Shown here: in pieces, positions 45,301-54,331 of the stretch
How positions within the stretch are numbered: the stretch's first letter is position 1
How the letters are laid out: each line of letters begins with the position of its first letter
Source: Clostridia bacterium
GTDB taxonomy: Bacteria; Bacillota; Clostridia; Christensenellales; Aristaeellaceae
Reading direction: 5' to 3'
DNA: 64,000 nt
Assembly (NCBI GenBank): GCA_017524725.1
Contig: JAFXUZ010000043.1
Span: 1 to 64,000, forward strand
The notes under the pieces: model-generated
Told to the model about the DNA's origin: nothing
Database searches by the model: none
Seen by the model: the letters and a program-made list of their open reading frames with translations, nothing else
Translations under genes and position numbers: made by a program

Positions 45301-46173
45301 ATGAAATTCGATTCTCTTGGTAAAAAGACGGCAATCATACTTACCCTGCTGCTTCTTTTCGAACTTCTTCCGCCGTTTTCCCGCGCTGAAACTGCCGATC
45401 CGGGATATGATATCAGCAGCCTCAGTTATGAACTGGTCTTTTCGGACGAGTTCGACACGGAAGGCCTGCCCGATCCGTCCCGGTGGGCCTTCAACACCGG
45501 GGGAGGCGGCTGGGGCAACGGCGAACTGCAGTACTATATGCCCAAAGGCAACGCATCGATCGAAGACGGTGTACTGATCATCGAAGCAAGAAAGGAAAAG
45601 CGGGGCAATTGCAGTTACTCATCCGCGCGCATGCTCACCCGGAACATTGCCGACTGGCTGTATTGCAAAATAGAGGTCCGCGCGAAGATCCCTTCCGGCA
45701 AAGGCACCTGGCCCGCGATCTGGATGCTGCCTACCGATTTCGCTTATGGCGACTGGCCCGCTTCCGGCGAGATCGACATCATGGAGCATGTGGGCTACGA
45801 TCCTGACGTGATCGTACAAAGTATCCACACCAAAAAGACACACGGCGGATCCGCCAGCAATCACAGCGTCACTGTACCCGGGGTGCGGGAAGAATTCCAT
45901 ACCTATGGCATGGAATGGCTTCCGGACCGGATCATTTACTCCATCGACGGGGAAGAAACATATATATATAATAAACCGGATACCAATGAAGGGGACCGCC
46001 CATCCGATACCTGGCCATTTGATCAGCGAATGCACCTGATTTTGAATCTCGCCTTCGGCGGCACCTGGGGAGGGGCCATGGGTATTGATGAAGAGTGCCT
46101 TCCCGCAAGGTTTGAAGTGGACTACGTTCGGGTATACCAAAGTCCGGAGATCATGGCGATGACCGGGCAGTGA
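45301..46173 (+). CDS. secreted GH16 endo-beta-glucanase
   Basis: From ATG 45301 (GGGGGAG five bases upstream) the protein has 290 residues. A signal peptide (about residues 1-30) is followed by one GH16 domain, with LVFSDEFDTEGLP at its start and the catalytic GEIDIMEHVG holding both glutamates and the aspartate between. LNLAFGGTWGG and the closing FEVDYVRVYQ are also present. The WP-rich motif and the insertion style point to laminarinase or lichenase activity on beta-1,3 or mixed-linked glucan. The enzyme acts outside the cell. Confidence 0.92.
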   Translation: MKFDSLGKKTAIILTLLLLFELLPPFSRAETADPGYDISSLSYELVFSDEFDTEGLPDPSRWAFNTGGGGWGNGELQYYMPKGNASIEDGVLIIEARKEKRGNCSYSSARMLTRNIADWLYCKIEVRAKIPSGKGTWPAIWMLPTDFAYGDWPASGEIDIMEHVGYDPDVIVQSIHTKKTHGGSASNHSVTVPGVREEFHTYGMEWLPDRIIYSIDGEETYIYNKPDTNEGDRPSDTWPFDQRMHLILNLAFGGTWGGAMGIDEECLPARFEVDYVRVYQSPEIMAMTGQ

Positions 46174-46260
46174 TATTTCCTTTCATGTCATTATTCCACA
46201 GACACGACCGACGGCCGTAAGAAATGCATAATATTTAAATTTAAAATGGAGTGGTCCATC

Positions 46261-46947
46261 ATGAAAAAAACGTTATGCGGCATTCTGTCCTTTACCCTTT
46301 TTTTGCTTGGCTGCGCATCCGCAGGGGCAGAGAGCCTGCCGGTGCGTCATAAATTATTGTATCAGGGGCACGGCAGCCTTCGCATCGTTACCAGGGAAGG
46401 GAAGGTGATCTATATCGACCCTTATGCGGGGAATGGATATGATCTGCCCGCTGACCTTATCCTTGTATCCCATGGCCATCGGGACCATAGCGCAGTGAAT
46501 CTGATAAAAAAACAAAACGAAGGCTGCCGTATCATTTATAATACGGACGCCCTGATCGGCGGAGAATACAAAACCTTTGACCTTGGCTTTGCTACGGTCG
46601 AAGCCGTACAGGCCGGCAATAATAAAAACCATGACATCAAGGTATGTGTCGGATGGATGATCACGCTTTCCGACGGGGTATCCATTTATGCGACCGGAGA
46701 TACCTCTGCCACGGATCAGATGGCTGAGTTAGCAAGCCGCGATATCCATTACGCGTTTATAGTGTGTGACGGAAGGTACAACATGGATATCGACGAAGCG
46801 ATCGCCTGCGCTAAAATAATCAACGCTCAGCATAGCGTACCTTATCACATGTCTCCCGGTGCACTGTTTGACCGGTCAAGGGCAGAGCTGTTCGATGTGC
46901 CGAACAGACTGATCATCCCCGCAGGCGAGGAGATCGTTTTGGAATGA
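46261..46947 (+). CDS. secreted MBL-fold metallohydrolase-like lipoprotein
   Basis: From ATG 46261 the protein has 228 residues. A signal peptide ends with FLLGC, a possible lipobox. The MBL domain shows SHGHRDHS (first metal motif) and a later ATGDTSAT, which matches the conserved acidic ligand. A terminal YHMSPG may supply the last histidine. The layout resembles UlaG-like beta-lactamase-fold proteins such as YtnP/L-ascorbate lactonase relatives. The substrate is unknown. Confidence 0.8.
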   Translation: MKKTLCGILSFTLFLLGCASAGAESLPVRHKLLYQGHGSLRIVTREGKVIYIDPYAGNGYDLPADLILVSHGHRDHSAVNLIKKQNEGCRIIYNTDALIGGEYKTFDLGFATVEAVQAGNNKNHDIKVCVGWMITLSDGVSIYATGDTSATDQMAELASRDIHYAFIVCDGRYNMDIDEAIACAKIINAQHSVPYHMSPGALFDRSRAELFDVPNRLIIPAGEEIVLE

Positions 46948-47025
46948 CCGTCAATCCGACATGGTTTGTTGTCAGTGACTTAAGTCCTTTTTTATCCGGA
47001 TACGCTCCGGGAGGCAAATATAAAT

Positions 47026-47790
47026 ATGAACACCTTTGAAAAAACCAAGTTTTCTGTTTCTCATCCGGACGGAAGTACCGTACGAGGTATCCGTTTCAAG
47101 TCTGATTCGGCAGGAAAGCGCCCGGCAGTGATCATCTGCCATGGCTTTAACGGATGCTATGCGGGCAGCCTTGACCGGGGAGAAGCTTTCAGCACAGCGG
47201 GTTTTGACTGCTGGCTGTTCGATTTCCGCGGCGGTGGCGAATATACGGCCAGCGATGGAAAGCTTTCGGAAATGATGACCACGGAAACGGAATGCGCCGA
47301 CCTGAAACTGATCATAAAATACGTCCTCTCACAACCCGAAACCGATGGGCATCGGCTGTTCCTCCAGGGAGAAAGCCAAGGCGGACTGATCTGTACCCTT
47401 GTGGCCGAGGAATTACCATCTTTGATTTGCGGTCTCATCCTCTGGTATCCTGCCCTTTTGATTCCCGAAGCGTCACGGGAACGTCTGCAAAAAGGCGTGT
47501 GCGACGTATTCGGGATCCGCCTATCCCCGGATTTTGATCGGATCGCGGCAAAGCTTGATCCATGGATAAAAATGAAGGATTATCCCGGAAACGTGCTCCT
47601 GATCCATGGTGACAGTGATCCGGTAGTACCTTTGGAATATTCAAAAAAAGCTCTGTCATTCTTCCCTAATGCCAAGCTAAAGGTCATCCCCGGAGCGGGG
47701 CATGGTTTTAGCGATATTGATCTGAAAAGTGCAATACTTTGGTCTGTTTCGGAAGCAACTCATATATACAAAGGTCTTATCAGGTCATAG
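47026..47790 (+). CDS. alpha/beta-hydrolase, prolyl-oligopeptidase-like
   Basis: The 254-residue cytoplasmic protein has an oxyanion segment ICHGFNG, the nucleophile elbow GESQGG, the acid in HGDSDPVVP and the histidine in GAGHGFSD. The set is complete and matches bacterial serine hydrolases (peptidase S9-like or feruloyl-esterase-like). GGAGG is eleven bases before the ATG. Substrate unknown. Confidence 0.87.
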   Translation: MNTFEKTKFSVSHPDGSTVRGIRFKSDSAGKRPAVIICHGFNGCYAGSLDRGEAFSTAGFDCWLFDFRGGGEYTASDGKLSEMMTTETECADLKLIIKYVLSQPETDGHRLFLQGESQGGLICTLVAEELPSLICGLILWYPALLIPEASRERLQKGVCDVFGIRLSPDFDRIAAKLDPWIKMKDYPGNVLLIHGDSDPVVPLEYSKKALSFFPNAKLKVIPGAGHGFSDIDLKSAILWSVSEATHIYKGLIRS

Positions 47791-47912
47791 TCTGTTTTGC
47801 GCCGTTTTAGAATTGTTCCGTCAAAGCATACCATGGAGGACCATAACGCTTTTTTGATCCGCGATCCATCCTTTATTCCGATAAAGAATAATCAACCCCT
47901 GATAAAGCAAAT

Positions 47913-47950
47913 ATCGCCGGCATGTCAAATACCGGCGATTTATTTTTCGC
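47913..47950. terminator. bidirectional terminator between hydrolase and superoxide reductase genes
   Basis: Stem atcgccgg / ccggcgat with an 11-base loop is followed by ttatttttcg on the plus strand. It sits between two convergent genes. Confidence 0.75.
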
Positions 47951-47964
47951 TTATTTTTTAAATG

Positions 47965-48339
47965 TCAGGCTTCGGCCTGCCAGAGACCGTGCAGGTTGCA
48001 GAAAGCGAGGGCAGAAACCGCTTCGTCGCCTTCGGTCAGGGCGAATACGGCTTTAGCAGGTTCACCCGGCTTCAGAGCCTTGCGCTGACGCCCTTCCTTA
48101 GTCTCAAGAATGATCCATTCGATAAAATGTTCTTCGGTCATCGGATGAGCGACAGACCCGACCTCCACCGTCACTTTAAGGCCTTCAGTTTTGATCACGG
48201 GCACATGCTTTTCCTTTGCTCCGTCGCTGGTGCCTGGGATCATTTCTTTCATCGGTTCACCACAGCATTTGGTAGGGCAGGCACTGGGTTTGATGATTGC
48301 GGCGATCTTGCCGCATCCTTCGCAGACATAAAATTTCAT
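47965..48339 (-). CDS. superoxide reductase (desulfoferrodoxin)
   Basis: From ATG 48339 (AGGAG seven bases upstream) the protein has 124 residues. The N-terminal desulforedoxin domain holds CEGC and KCCGEPM, four cysteines for the rubredoxin-like iron. The catalytic domain has KHVPVI, SVAHPMTEEHFIEW and FCNLHGLW, giving the four histidines and the cysteine of the active iron. It reduces superoxide to hydrogen peroxide without making oxygen, an anaerobe's defence. Both iron sites appear intact. Confidence 0.94.
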   Translation of the reverse strand: MKFYVCEGCGKIAAIIKPSACPTKCCGEPMKEMIPGTSDGAKEKHVPVIKTEGLKVTVEVGSVAHPMTEEHFIEWIILETKEGRQRKALKPGEPAKAVFALTEGDEAVSALAFCNLHGLWQAEA

Positions 48340-48422
48340 CGTCTCGTCTCCTTTCATCCCGCACCTGTAAAGCACAGGTTTTCCGGGGGGGAAAATTCGT
48401 TTCGCGGACCGGAATACCGATA

Positions 48423-50576
48423 TTATAAAGCGGTTTCTGAAGACAAATCAAGTGTTTTCATTCCGCTTCCTTCAAGCTCGACGGCATATGACTTTCCTTT
48501 GAAAGAAATATGTACGGCGAGGGGATCGGGAGAGGAATTGACCACCGCCAGGATATTTTCACCCGGATAATAGGCGCATTCTGCCAACGGATCGTCGGTA
48601 TGGGGAAGGCTGAGCTCCATGCCGTTTGTAATAAGCCTGTCCAGGAGGGCGGTATTGGCCGGACTGTAGGAATAGCCTGCCAGATAGATGCCCCTGCCCC
48701 TGCCGAAAGGATGACTGGTGATCACCGGCATGCCCTCTTCCTGCCACAGGACCCGCACTTTTGGATCGATGATCCTTACCGGAACGGTCTTGCCAAGGCC
48801 ATGCTTATCCGGACATACACCGGGCATTTCATCCGACGGTACTGCGAAAGACCCGTGGCAGGAATATGCCGCGTCGTCCCTGTCGACGCCCAGCACATTG
48901 GCCAAACGGAAGGAACGGAAACCGTCCGGCGCACAGGATGGTTCGGCAATGCCGATCACTGTGCCGCCACGCAGCGCAAAAGCACTGACGCTTTCAAGGA
49001 TCTTCCCGTCGCGCCACGCGTCGCCGCCGGACCATGCAGTACCTTCCCAACCGCAGTTGATAAGGACGTCAATGCCTTCCGGCACGCCGTCCCTGATGTC
49101 CTCAAACGAAAGAAAGCGGACATCATGGGGGAGGCCGGACAAACTCTCGATCACATGGATCAGGGGATGCATATAGGTTTCGTGGAAATGGCCGGACAAG
49201 GTCCAGGAGCGAAGGCTGCCCCACGAGGTCAAAACACCGATACCCACTCCGGATCCCACGGGCTTCCCGGTATCGTGAAGAGCGGATATCCGTCGGAACT
49301 CCCGGAGGATCCGATCCATGGCTTCAGTAAAGTCAGGATAGTCCGGCACCAGGTGCAGATAGCCTCCCAGACCTGTACGGTCGATCTTCTGTCTCAGCAT
49401 GGCGCGGCGCACGCGCACCCAGTACTCCAGAGCGTCCCTTCCGGGTCTACCGCCGGGAGAGAATGTGGGAGCGCCGCCCAATCCTACCGGGAACAGGTAC
49501 GGATGGAAACGGATCTCATGGGTCCGGGCCGGGACCCCGGCGCAAAGACGCACCTCAAAGCCGGAAAAGACGCACTTGATGATCCCGTCAAAGCCCATCT
49601 CCTCAAAATGTCCGTTCCATGGTTCCAGGCCGACCCAACTGTCGTCATAGAATACATACGCTTCCTTGCCATATGCGTGAGTCATATCGGTAAGGCTCCG
49701 CCCCAGTTTCCTGACGAAGCGTCCCACAAAATCCATCCAGTCTTTTTTGTGTGCTGTCGGGGGGACATGTGTGGCGTTGTATTTTCCCTTTCGGACAAAA
49801 TCCTCGGCGGTCAGCGCATAGCCGTATTCCTTTTCAAAATCCTTCAGGGCGGCTGGGCTCACGGTAAAGTCATAGCTGGCCCAGTCCGTGAAAAGATTGC
49901 GGTTCAGCTCTGACGATCCCCAGATCCAAGCGAAATTGTAAAACAGCGAGGTGAACCGGACCACATTGGTATCCGGATGAGCATCCAGCCATTTTTTCAT
50001 CCATTCCGTCAGGTATTCACGAGCCTCAGGCAGGTAGGGATCCAGCACCATCAGGTGCTCCTTGTCCCAGTGGTTGGTAACATGATTGTACATCGAGATC
50101 TCTTCCCAGATACGCCAGGCAAGGAAGGAGACCGTGTACTCCCTGTAGGGGGCAGAAGGGAAAGCGACCTTTCCATCGGCATAAGACACTTTATCCCTGT
50201 CCACCCTGACATTTTCCGTACGGTCCCATACTTCAAGGTACTTAAGAGCTTCCGGACTTTCGTTCACCTGAAACTGTTCCGCAAAGAAACCGTCCATCAG
50301 GCTGATCTCCGTCCGGTCGGAAGATGCTGTCACAGGAGGTGTGGAAAGAAACGACTGCTGCCTGCATTCCGGATGCTCGCGAAGAAACGGATTGTGTTCC
50401 CGGATTGGGCAGAGGGTAGAATAGATCCTGTAACCCGATGAAACGATCTCAGGGCTCAGCCTGGTACCGTCGCTGTCACGGATCACGTCGGCGTCCCACC
50501 GCCGGGCCAGGTCCAAAGTCAGCTGTTCGCATCCGCTCTCACCGGGAAGGGTAAAATGTCCTGTGCAGGTCTTCAT
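48423..50576 (-). CDS. GH112 phosphorylase of a beta-galactoside
   Basis: The 717-residue protein matches GH112: an N-terminal barrel with WDADVIRDSDGT, WDRTENVRV and MVLDPYLPEAREYL, a middle domain and a C-terminal sandwich. GH112 enzymes cleave lacto-N-biose, galacto-N-biose or galactosyl-beta-1,4-rhamnose with phosphate, giving galactose-1-phosphate. The GH105 gene beside it acts on rhamnose-containing pectin products, so galactosyl-rhamnose is the favoured substrate here. The ATG overlaps the end of GH105 by no bases but lies within four of it. No signal peptide is seen, so the enzyme is cytoplasmic. Confidence 0.85.
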   Translation of the reverse strand: MKTCTGHFTLPGESGCEQLTLDLARRWDADVIRDSDGTRLSPEIVSSGYRIYSTLCPIREHNPFLREHPECRQQSFLSTPPVTASSDRTEISLMDGFFAEQFQVNESPEALKYLEVWDRTENVRVDRDKVSYADGKVAFPSAPYREYTVSFLAWRIWEEISMYNHVTNHWDKEHLMVLDPYLPEAREYLTEWMKKWLDAHPDTNVVRFTSLFYNFAWIWGSSELNRNLFTDWASYDFTVSPAALKDFEKEYGYALTAEDFVRKGKYNATHVPPTAHKKDWMDFVGRFVRKLGRSLTDMTHAYGKEAYVFYDDSWVGLEPWNGHFEEMGFDGIIKCVFSGFEVRLCAGVPARTHEIRFHPYLFPVGLGGAPTFSPGGRPGRDALEYWVRVRRAMLRQKIDRTGLGGYLHLVPDYPDFTEAMDRILREFRRISALHDTGKPVGSGVGIGVLTSWGSLRSWTLSGHFHETYMHPLIHVIESLSGLPHDVRFLSFEDIRDGVPEGIDVLINCGWEGTAWSGGDAWRDGKILESVSAFALRGGTVIGIAEPSCAPDGFRSFRLANVLGVDRDDAAYSCHGSFAVPSDEMPGVCPDKHGLGKTVPVRIIDPKVRVLWQEEGMPVITSHPFGRGRGIYLAGYSYSPANTALLDRLITNGMELSLPHTDDPLAECAYYPGENILAVVNSSPDPLAVHISFKGKSYAVELEGSGMKTLDLSSETAL

Positions 50577-50579
50577 GCG

Positions 50580-51608
50580 TTATTCACCGGCTTTCAGCGC
50601 TTCCGCAAGGAAGCAGAGCGCCAGCCCCTGGCCCCAGCCCTGGGTCCAGCGCCTTGAAATATTGCGGTATCCGTCCAGGTCGCGCATAACAGCGGTGCCG
50701 CCGGACACGTTCAGCACCCTGCCATCAGGAGTGATGTTATCAAGGATACCTTTCAGGGAAAGGGCAGCGTATCTTGTGTGAAGAGGATTGCCGCTTTCCA
50801 GCATGGCGGCGGCGATGCCGCAGCTGGCAGACAGTTCCTCATAGCTCTCCGGGTCGTTCACAATGGTATGCCACAGCCCGTTTTCCGTCTGCAGTGTTTT
50901 CAGTGCGCTCAGCTGCTCACGGAGGGAACCCTGCACATCCATAAATTCCGGGTAGAGATATGCTTCGGGCAGGACCCGATGTACCATGCTCATGGTATAA
51001 GCTGCCCAAGCGTTGGCCCTGGCCCAATAAAACCCGGACATATGGTCCCCGGTCAGGTTATTCCACCCGTGGTACCATAGGCCGGTGGAGGGATCCTGAA
51101 GAAAATCGATATGCCTTGCATACTGGTGAAGCGCGTCGTTGATCATGTCCCGATCCTTAAGCAGCACACCCAGGCGCAGTAGAAAGAAGCCTGCCATCAT
51201 CAGCGTATCCGCCCACGCCTGCTCCGGAAAGTCGTTGTTGACAGATACTGTGTGCTGCAGGACACGGTCCGAAAAACGCAGGGCGTCGTTCGTCAGGTAT
51301 GCCGCTTTTGATTTGGCGATGTCAAGGTATTTTTCATCCCCCGTATGCTGGTAAAGCGAGATAAGGCAATGTCCCATGGCGCAGGTATTCACTGTCCAAT
51401 GGGGAAGGCCCAGGGAGATCAGCTCGTCCACCTTGGCCTGAAGCATCCTGAACCACTCGTCATTCCCGGCACATTCCGCCGCAAAGGCGATCCCATGGTA
51501 AGCTACTCCGCAGGGCCAGTCCCATGTAAGGTCCATTTGCAGTGTCTTTTTGACAACGCTGTCCATTATCTCAAGGATCTGTCCGCGGTCGATATCCAGT
51601 TTGATCAT
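50580..51608 (-). CDS. GH105 unsaturated rhamnogalacturonyl hydrolase
   Basis: The 342-residue protein has an alpha/alpha-six-barrel with WDWPCGVAYHGI, HQYARHIDFLQD and GFYWARANAWAAYTMSM, the last matching the catalytic aspartate region of GH88/GH105. It removes the unsaturated galacturonic acid that rhamnogalacturonan lyases leave on oligosaccharides. No signal peptide is present, so it is cytoplasmic. AAAGGAG precedes the ATG. It is third from the end of the transport locus. Confidence 0.88.
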   Translation of the reverse strand: MIKLDIDRGQILEIMDSVVKKTLQMDLTWDWPCGVAYHGIAFAAECAGNDEWFRMLQAKVDELISLGLPHWTVNTCAMGHCLISLYQHTGDEKYLDIAKSKAAYLTNDALRFSDRVLQHTVSVNNDFPEQAWADTLMMAGFFLLRLGVLLKDRDMINDALHQYARHIDFLQDPSTGLWYHGWNNLTGDHMSGFYWARANAWAAYTMSMVHRVLPEAYLYPEFMDVQGSLREQLSALKTLQTENGLWHTIVNDPESYEELSASCGIAAAMLESGNPLHTRYAALSLKGILDNITPDGRVLNVSGGTAVMRDLDGYRNISRRWTQGWGQGLALCFLAEALKAGE

Positions 51609-51631
51609 GAGCTGTCTCCTTTAAAACAGCC

Positions 51632-51653
51632 GCGCAGGGCTTGCGCCCTGCGC
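51632..51653 (-). terminator. hairpin between solute-binding protein and GH105 genes
   Basis: Perfect 9-bp arms (gcgcagggc / gccctgcgc) with a four-base loop are followed on the minus strand by GGCTGTTTT. It may partially terminate or protect the highly expressed binding-protein mRNA. Confidence 0.65.
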
Positions 51654-51687
51654 AGTTGTTGGGATAGTTTTACACGTTCTGAAAATG

Positions 51688-53334
51688 TTATTTCGCGGGA
51701 ACGACTTCCACGGCGGTCAGGTTCAGGGGATGCGTGGAGTTGCCGGCTTCCCAGGCGGCAGCACGCTCGTCGATGATCTCCTGATAACCGGCATCCAGGT
51801 ATTCCTGCGCATACTGTTCATACAGCGCTTCGAATTCCTCGGGCTTGCACATGGTCAGGGCATCGCGATATTCCTTGTACTTGTTGGTCAGCACGGTCTG
51901 GTACTCGCTTTCGGCTTCCATGCTGACGGAGAAGAGGGTGTTGGCGATGGCCCATCCGGCATCACGGACGGCGACCTTGTCATAGTACCAGCCGATGATG
52001 TCCTGGGTGAAGTCCTGGGGCAGGTCATGGGGCAGGTTGTTGGAGATCACATCTTCGATGGTGCCGGCCTGGCGCGCTTCGATGGTGATGCACCAGTAGT
52101 CCTTGTTGTTGTTGAAGCCCATCTTGTAATCGCCGTTGTAGTTGCTGTCGCTCACAGGCAGGCCGTTCTCGTCATAGTTGAAGTTCGCTCCTTCGACGCC
52201 CCACTGGAAAGCGAACAGGTTTTCTTCCTGGGTCAGCCATTCCATGTACATCCAGGCAGCTTTCATCTGGTCCGCAGTTGCGTCCTTGGAGAAGCCGATC
52301 ATCATGCCGAAGGGGTTGTCGGTACGGTAGCCGGGGGTGGTGCAGCCTTCAGCGTCAATGGTGCCGACCACGGGAGCGAGAGCCAGCTTGGCGCCGGGAT
52401 TCGCCTCATAGAAAGCGGTCAGCCAGGGCATGTCGGCGGAGATGTAGCCGCCGTAGGAATAGGTGAGGCCGTTGATGAAATTGGTCTTTTCATCTTCGCC
52501 GTTGGTCAGGTAATACTCGGGGTTGGTGATGCCGGCATTGTAGTCGGCGTTGGCCTGCTGAAGCAGGATCTTGTTGGGTGCCCAGCCAAGGGAAGGAATA
52601 TTGTAATCGCCGTACATGGCCCATTCCTTCTCGTCAAGGGGCCAGGTACGGAACTTGTAGTTCTGATCGGAACCGACGCCGGTGATCATCGTGCCTCCGC
52701 CGGGATGTTCGGCAATGCCGGCTTCCATGATCTTTGTCATGGCATCCAGGTATTCGGCACGGGTGACAGGCACATGGTCATACCCGACGGCTTCCAGCCA
52801 GTCCATGCGGACGAAGCTCTGGAAGGTGTAGGTGGTGTCATAGTAAGGACGGAATGCAGCCACAAAATAGGTATCGCCGTTGATCTGGGTGAAAGTCAGC
52901 TGGTTGTTGGCGACCATCCTGCCGTAATAGGTGGGGGCAACAGCAGCAAAGTCTTCCATGTTGAAAGTAGTAAGATAGCCGTCCGAGGCCCACTGGGTGA
53001 CCTTCGGATAATCATATTCCATCAGGACAGTGGGAAGATCGTCCGCTGCGGCAAGCATTGAATACTTGGTCATCACGTCTGTGCGGGGGATAGCGACATA
53101 GTTCACGGTAATGTTGTACTTGTCGCCGAAATTCTCCTGAATCCACTTGGTCCAATAGTTGTTCTCTACGTCGGGCACACCGGCCTGGCCGCGGTCATAC
53201 ACGGGAATGGTGATGGACACATTCTCCGCGAAGGGTTCCCAGGCGGGGGCCGCCGCTTCTTCAGCCACGGCGGGCACCGCCGCAGGCAGCATCATGGCTG
53301 TCAGGGCAAGAGCAAGCGCTTTCTTGGTCTGCAT
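51688..53334 (-). CDS. extracellular solute-binding protein of a carbohydrate ABC importer
   Basis: The 548-residue protein has a signal peptide (about residues 1-24) and the type I binding-protein fold of the LplA/YtcQ family (SITIPVYDRGQAGVP, ATADQMKAAWMYMEWLTQEE). The signal peptide shows no lipobox cysteine (PAAVPAVAEE), unlike most Gram-positive binding proteins, so how it is held at the membrane is not clear. AAGGAGG precedes the ATG. It delivers oligosaccharides to the two permeases upstream in the locus. Confidence 0.88.
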   Translation of the reverse strand: MQTKKALALALTAMMLPAAVPAVAEEAAAPAWEPFAENVSITIPVYDRGQAGVPDVENNYWTKWIQENFGDKYNITVNYVAIPRTDVMTKYSMLAAADDLPTVLMEYDYPKVTQWASDGYLTTFNMEDFAAVAPTYYGRMVANNQLTFTQINGDTYFVAAFRPYYDTTYTFQSFVRMDWLEAVGYDHVPVTRAEYLDAMTKIMEAGIAEHPGGGTMITGVGSDQNYKFRTWPLDEKEWAMYGDYNIPSLGWAPNKILLQQANADYNAGITNPEYYLTNGEDEKTNFINGLTYSYGGYISADMPWLTAFYEANPGAKLALAPVVGTIDAEGCTTPGYRTDNPFGMMIGFSKDATADQMKAAWMYMEWLTQEENLFAFQWGVEGANFNYDENGLPVSDSNYNGDYKMGFNNNKDYWCITIEARQAGTIEDVISNNLPHDLPQDFTQDIIGWYYDKVAVRDAGWAIANTLFSVSMEAESEYQTVLTNKYKEYRDALTMCKPEEFEALYEQYAQEYLDAGYQEIIDERAAAWEAGNSTHPLNLTAVEVVPAK

Positions 53335-53397
53335 AGAATAGCCTCCTTTTTTATTTATGGTTGACGCCGCCGCGATCAGACGGCGATCTCCATCGTT

Positions 53398-54318
53398 TTA
53401 TCCCTTCACTGCGCCAATCATGACGCCCTTAACGAAGTATTTCTGCAGGAAGGGGTAGATGCAGATAATCGGAAGAGTCGCGAACATGATGCACGCGGCC
53501 TGCAGCACCTCGGGAGTGCTGGTCACCTCGATGGCTTCGGACAGCGTGGCCGTCTGCGCTTCGGAAGCGGACGCCACCAGTTGGTACAGTTTGTACTGGA
53601 TCATCTTCAGCCCTTCAAGGGTGGTGTAATATTTGTTGTCGGCATAGGCGTTCCAGCGGCCCACTGCGTAGAAAAGGGAGAGGGTGGCGATGATGGGTTT
53701 GGAAAGAGGCAGAACAATCCTGAAAAGGATCTGGAAATTCGTCGCGCCGTCCAGGAAGGCCGCTTCTTCCAGGCTGTCGGGAATGGAGGACTGGAAAAAG
53801 CTTTTCATGATCAGCATATTATACGCGCTGTAGATCAGCGGGAGGATCAGGACCCACATGTTGTTGTACAGTCCCAGGTTTTTATACAGCAGGAAGGTGG
53901 GGATCAGACCCGCGCTGAAGTACATCGGGAACATCAGGATGAATGTAAAGAATGTCCGGCCCTTCAGGCGTTTCTTGGACAGGGGATAGGCCGCGCAGGT
54001 GCAGACGATCATGCCCAGCAGCGTGAAGATAGCCACAACCATCACACTGAAGCCGAAGGAACGCACCATGCTGCCGTCCTGGAAGATGGATTTGTAGGCC
54101 TCAAAATTGATGCCCTTCGGCCACAGGACCACGGACTTCTGCATGACAGCCGTATTGCTGGATATGGATTTTGCAGCCAGGTGGATGAAGGGAAGAACAC
54201 AGGTAAGGGAGAGGACAGTGAGAATGAAAATGATCAGGAAATCGATCACGGTGAATTTTTTTACGGCATGGGAACCGTCAGACACGGTGTCAAATTCTCT
54301 CTCTTTATTTTTTGCCAC
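53398..54318 (-). CDS. carbohydrate ABC permease (LplC/YtcP type)
   Basis: From GTG 54318 (GGGGG eight bases upstream) the protein has 306 residues. Six membrane segments carry the EAA motif PDSLEEAAFLDGATNFQILFRIVLPLSKP. The upstream permease ends 14 bases before this GTG. It forms a heterodimer with that protein. No ATPase gene is present in the locus, so a shared multi-sugar ATPase (MsmX-like) must serve it. Confidence 0.9.
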   Translation of the reverse strand: MAKNKEREFDTVSDGSHAVKKFTVIDFLIIFILTVLSLTCVLPFIHLAAKSISSNTAVMQKSVVLWPKGINFEAYKSIFQDGSMVRSFGFSVMVVAIFTLLGMIVCTCAAYPLSKKRLKGRTFFTFILMFPMYFSAGLIPTFLLYKNLGLYNNMWVLILPLIYSAYNMLIMKSFFQSSIPDSLEEAAFLDGATNFQILFRIVLPLSKPIIATLSLFYAVGRWNAYADNKYYTTLEGLKMIQYKLYQLVASASEAQTATLSEAIEVTSTPEVLQAACIMFATLPIICIYPFLQKYFVKGVMIGAVKG

Positions 54319-54331
54319 GATCCGCACCCCC

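Noticed and set aside
48510-49913. A 467-codon open frame on the plus strand
   Set aside because: It lies antisense inside the GH112 gene and has no start signal or recognisable domain.
51685-53061. A 458-codon valine/glycine-rich open frame on the plus strand
   Set aside because: It mirrors the solute-binding protein gene. The composition is the complement of that gene and there is no ribosome binding site.
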